Shown in pieces: positions 5,071-5,267 of a stretch of DNA of 5,267 nt. The notes under the pieces were generated by a model. That model ran no database searches. It was not told the origin of the DNA and saw nothing but the letters and a program-made list of their open reading frames with translations. The translations under genes were made by a program, and so were the position numbers. This DNA comes from Myxococcales bacterium (GTDB lineage Bacteria; Myxococcota; Polyangia; Polyangiales; Polyangiaceae), in NCBI GenBank assembly GCA_020430865.1, contig JAGQIY010000403.1, positions 1-5,267 of the forward strand, read 5' to 3'. Positions within the stretch are counted from its first letter, which is position 1; each line of letters begins with the position of its first letter.

Positions 5071-5267
5071 CTCGCCATTCCCCGATTTCGATCGCTGGCT
5101 TTAACTTTCTGAGCTCCTCGGGGGAGGGACGTCGCTCCTTGCAGATTTTCGCTGCGTGGAAAGGCCTGCCGTAGATCGAATCCGCGCGGTTGAGCGTTGA
5201 AGGGGGGCGCTGGCGCGCCCGCGTTTTTGGAAGCGCTCCCGCGGATGGACCGCTAACACCTACATTG
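5071..5267. other. Non-coding end region upstream of the small secreted protein gene
   Basis: No reading frame with coding character is seen on either strand. Minus-strand stops appear near the right edge, so an upstream minus-strand gene would have to end at or before it. The stretch contains the hairpin at 5205-5228 and an imperfect palindrome (ggaagcgctccc, 5229-5240, 10 of 12 positions symmetric). Confidence 0.5.
5205..5228 (+). terminator. Candidate intrinsic terminator on the plus strand
   Basis: A GC-only 6-bp stem gggcgc/gcgccc around a 4-base loop (tggc), then gcg and five Ts. This is the shape of a Rho-independent terminator reading rightward. No plus-strand gene is found between 2369 and here, so what it would terminate is unclear. 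It could stop antisense or readthrough transcription, or end a small RNA. Confidence 0.4.

Noticed and set aside
5228..5241. LacI-family-like operator (tggaagcgctcccg)
   Set aside because: Imperfect symmetry, more than 200 bases from the nearest start codon, and no regulator gene nearby; could easily be chance in GC-rich DNA.

Overview
The window looks like GC-rich chromosomal DNA from a myxobacterium-like organism (Myxococcota, probably the Sorangium/Polyangium side). This is an inference. It rests on the base composition, on lipoproteins that join a Gly/Asn/Thr-rich spacer to a formylglycine-generating-enzyme-like (FGE/SUMF1) domain, and on the mix of signalling and envelope genes. No rRNA, tRNA, CRISPR array, transposase or phage gene was seen.

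Left part (1-1638, minus strand): a diguanylate cyclase with an N-terminal cyclic-nucleotide-binding-type domain runs directly into the start of an MlaE-type lipid ABC transporter permease. The stop and start codons share one base (TAGTG), so the two are almost certainly co-transcribed and probably translationally coupled. The permease leaves the window at its left edge. The cyclase start is covered by a 13-base perfect palindrome that includes its only Shine-Dalgarno-like sequence.

Centre (1701-2369, plus strand): a divergently oriented gene encodes a soluble, His-containing protein of 222 (or 210) residues that I do not recognise. It converges on the next block with a 29-base gap.

Right-centre (2399-4588, minus strand): two tandem paralogous lipoproteins, each with signal peptide, lipobox, low-complexity Gly-rich spacer and FGE-like domain. 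The domains align without a single gap over about 230 residues (about 86% identical by hand count) and share all 17 domain cysteines, but neither has the CxxxxC cysteine pair of aerobic FGE. The upstream copy carries four 51-bp tandem repeats in its spacer and the downstream copy does not. They are best read as surface or periplasmic binding proteins that diversify after duplication, not as sulfatase-maturing enzymes.

Right end (4714-5267): a small secreted Lys-rich helical protein with a clear Shine-Dalgarno, followed on its 3' side by an 8-bp inverted repeat. The last 254 bases hold its leader and, on the plus strand, a hairpin plus T-tract without an obvious gene to terminate.

Taken together the window is envelope-centred: lipid transport linked to c-di-GMP synthesis, two exported lipoproteins and one small exported protein. 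Only the cyclase-permease link is shown directly by gene arrangement.
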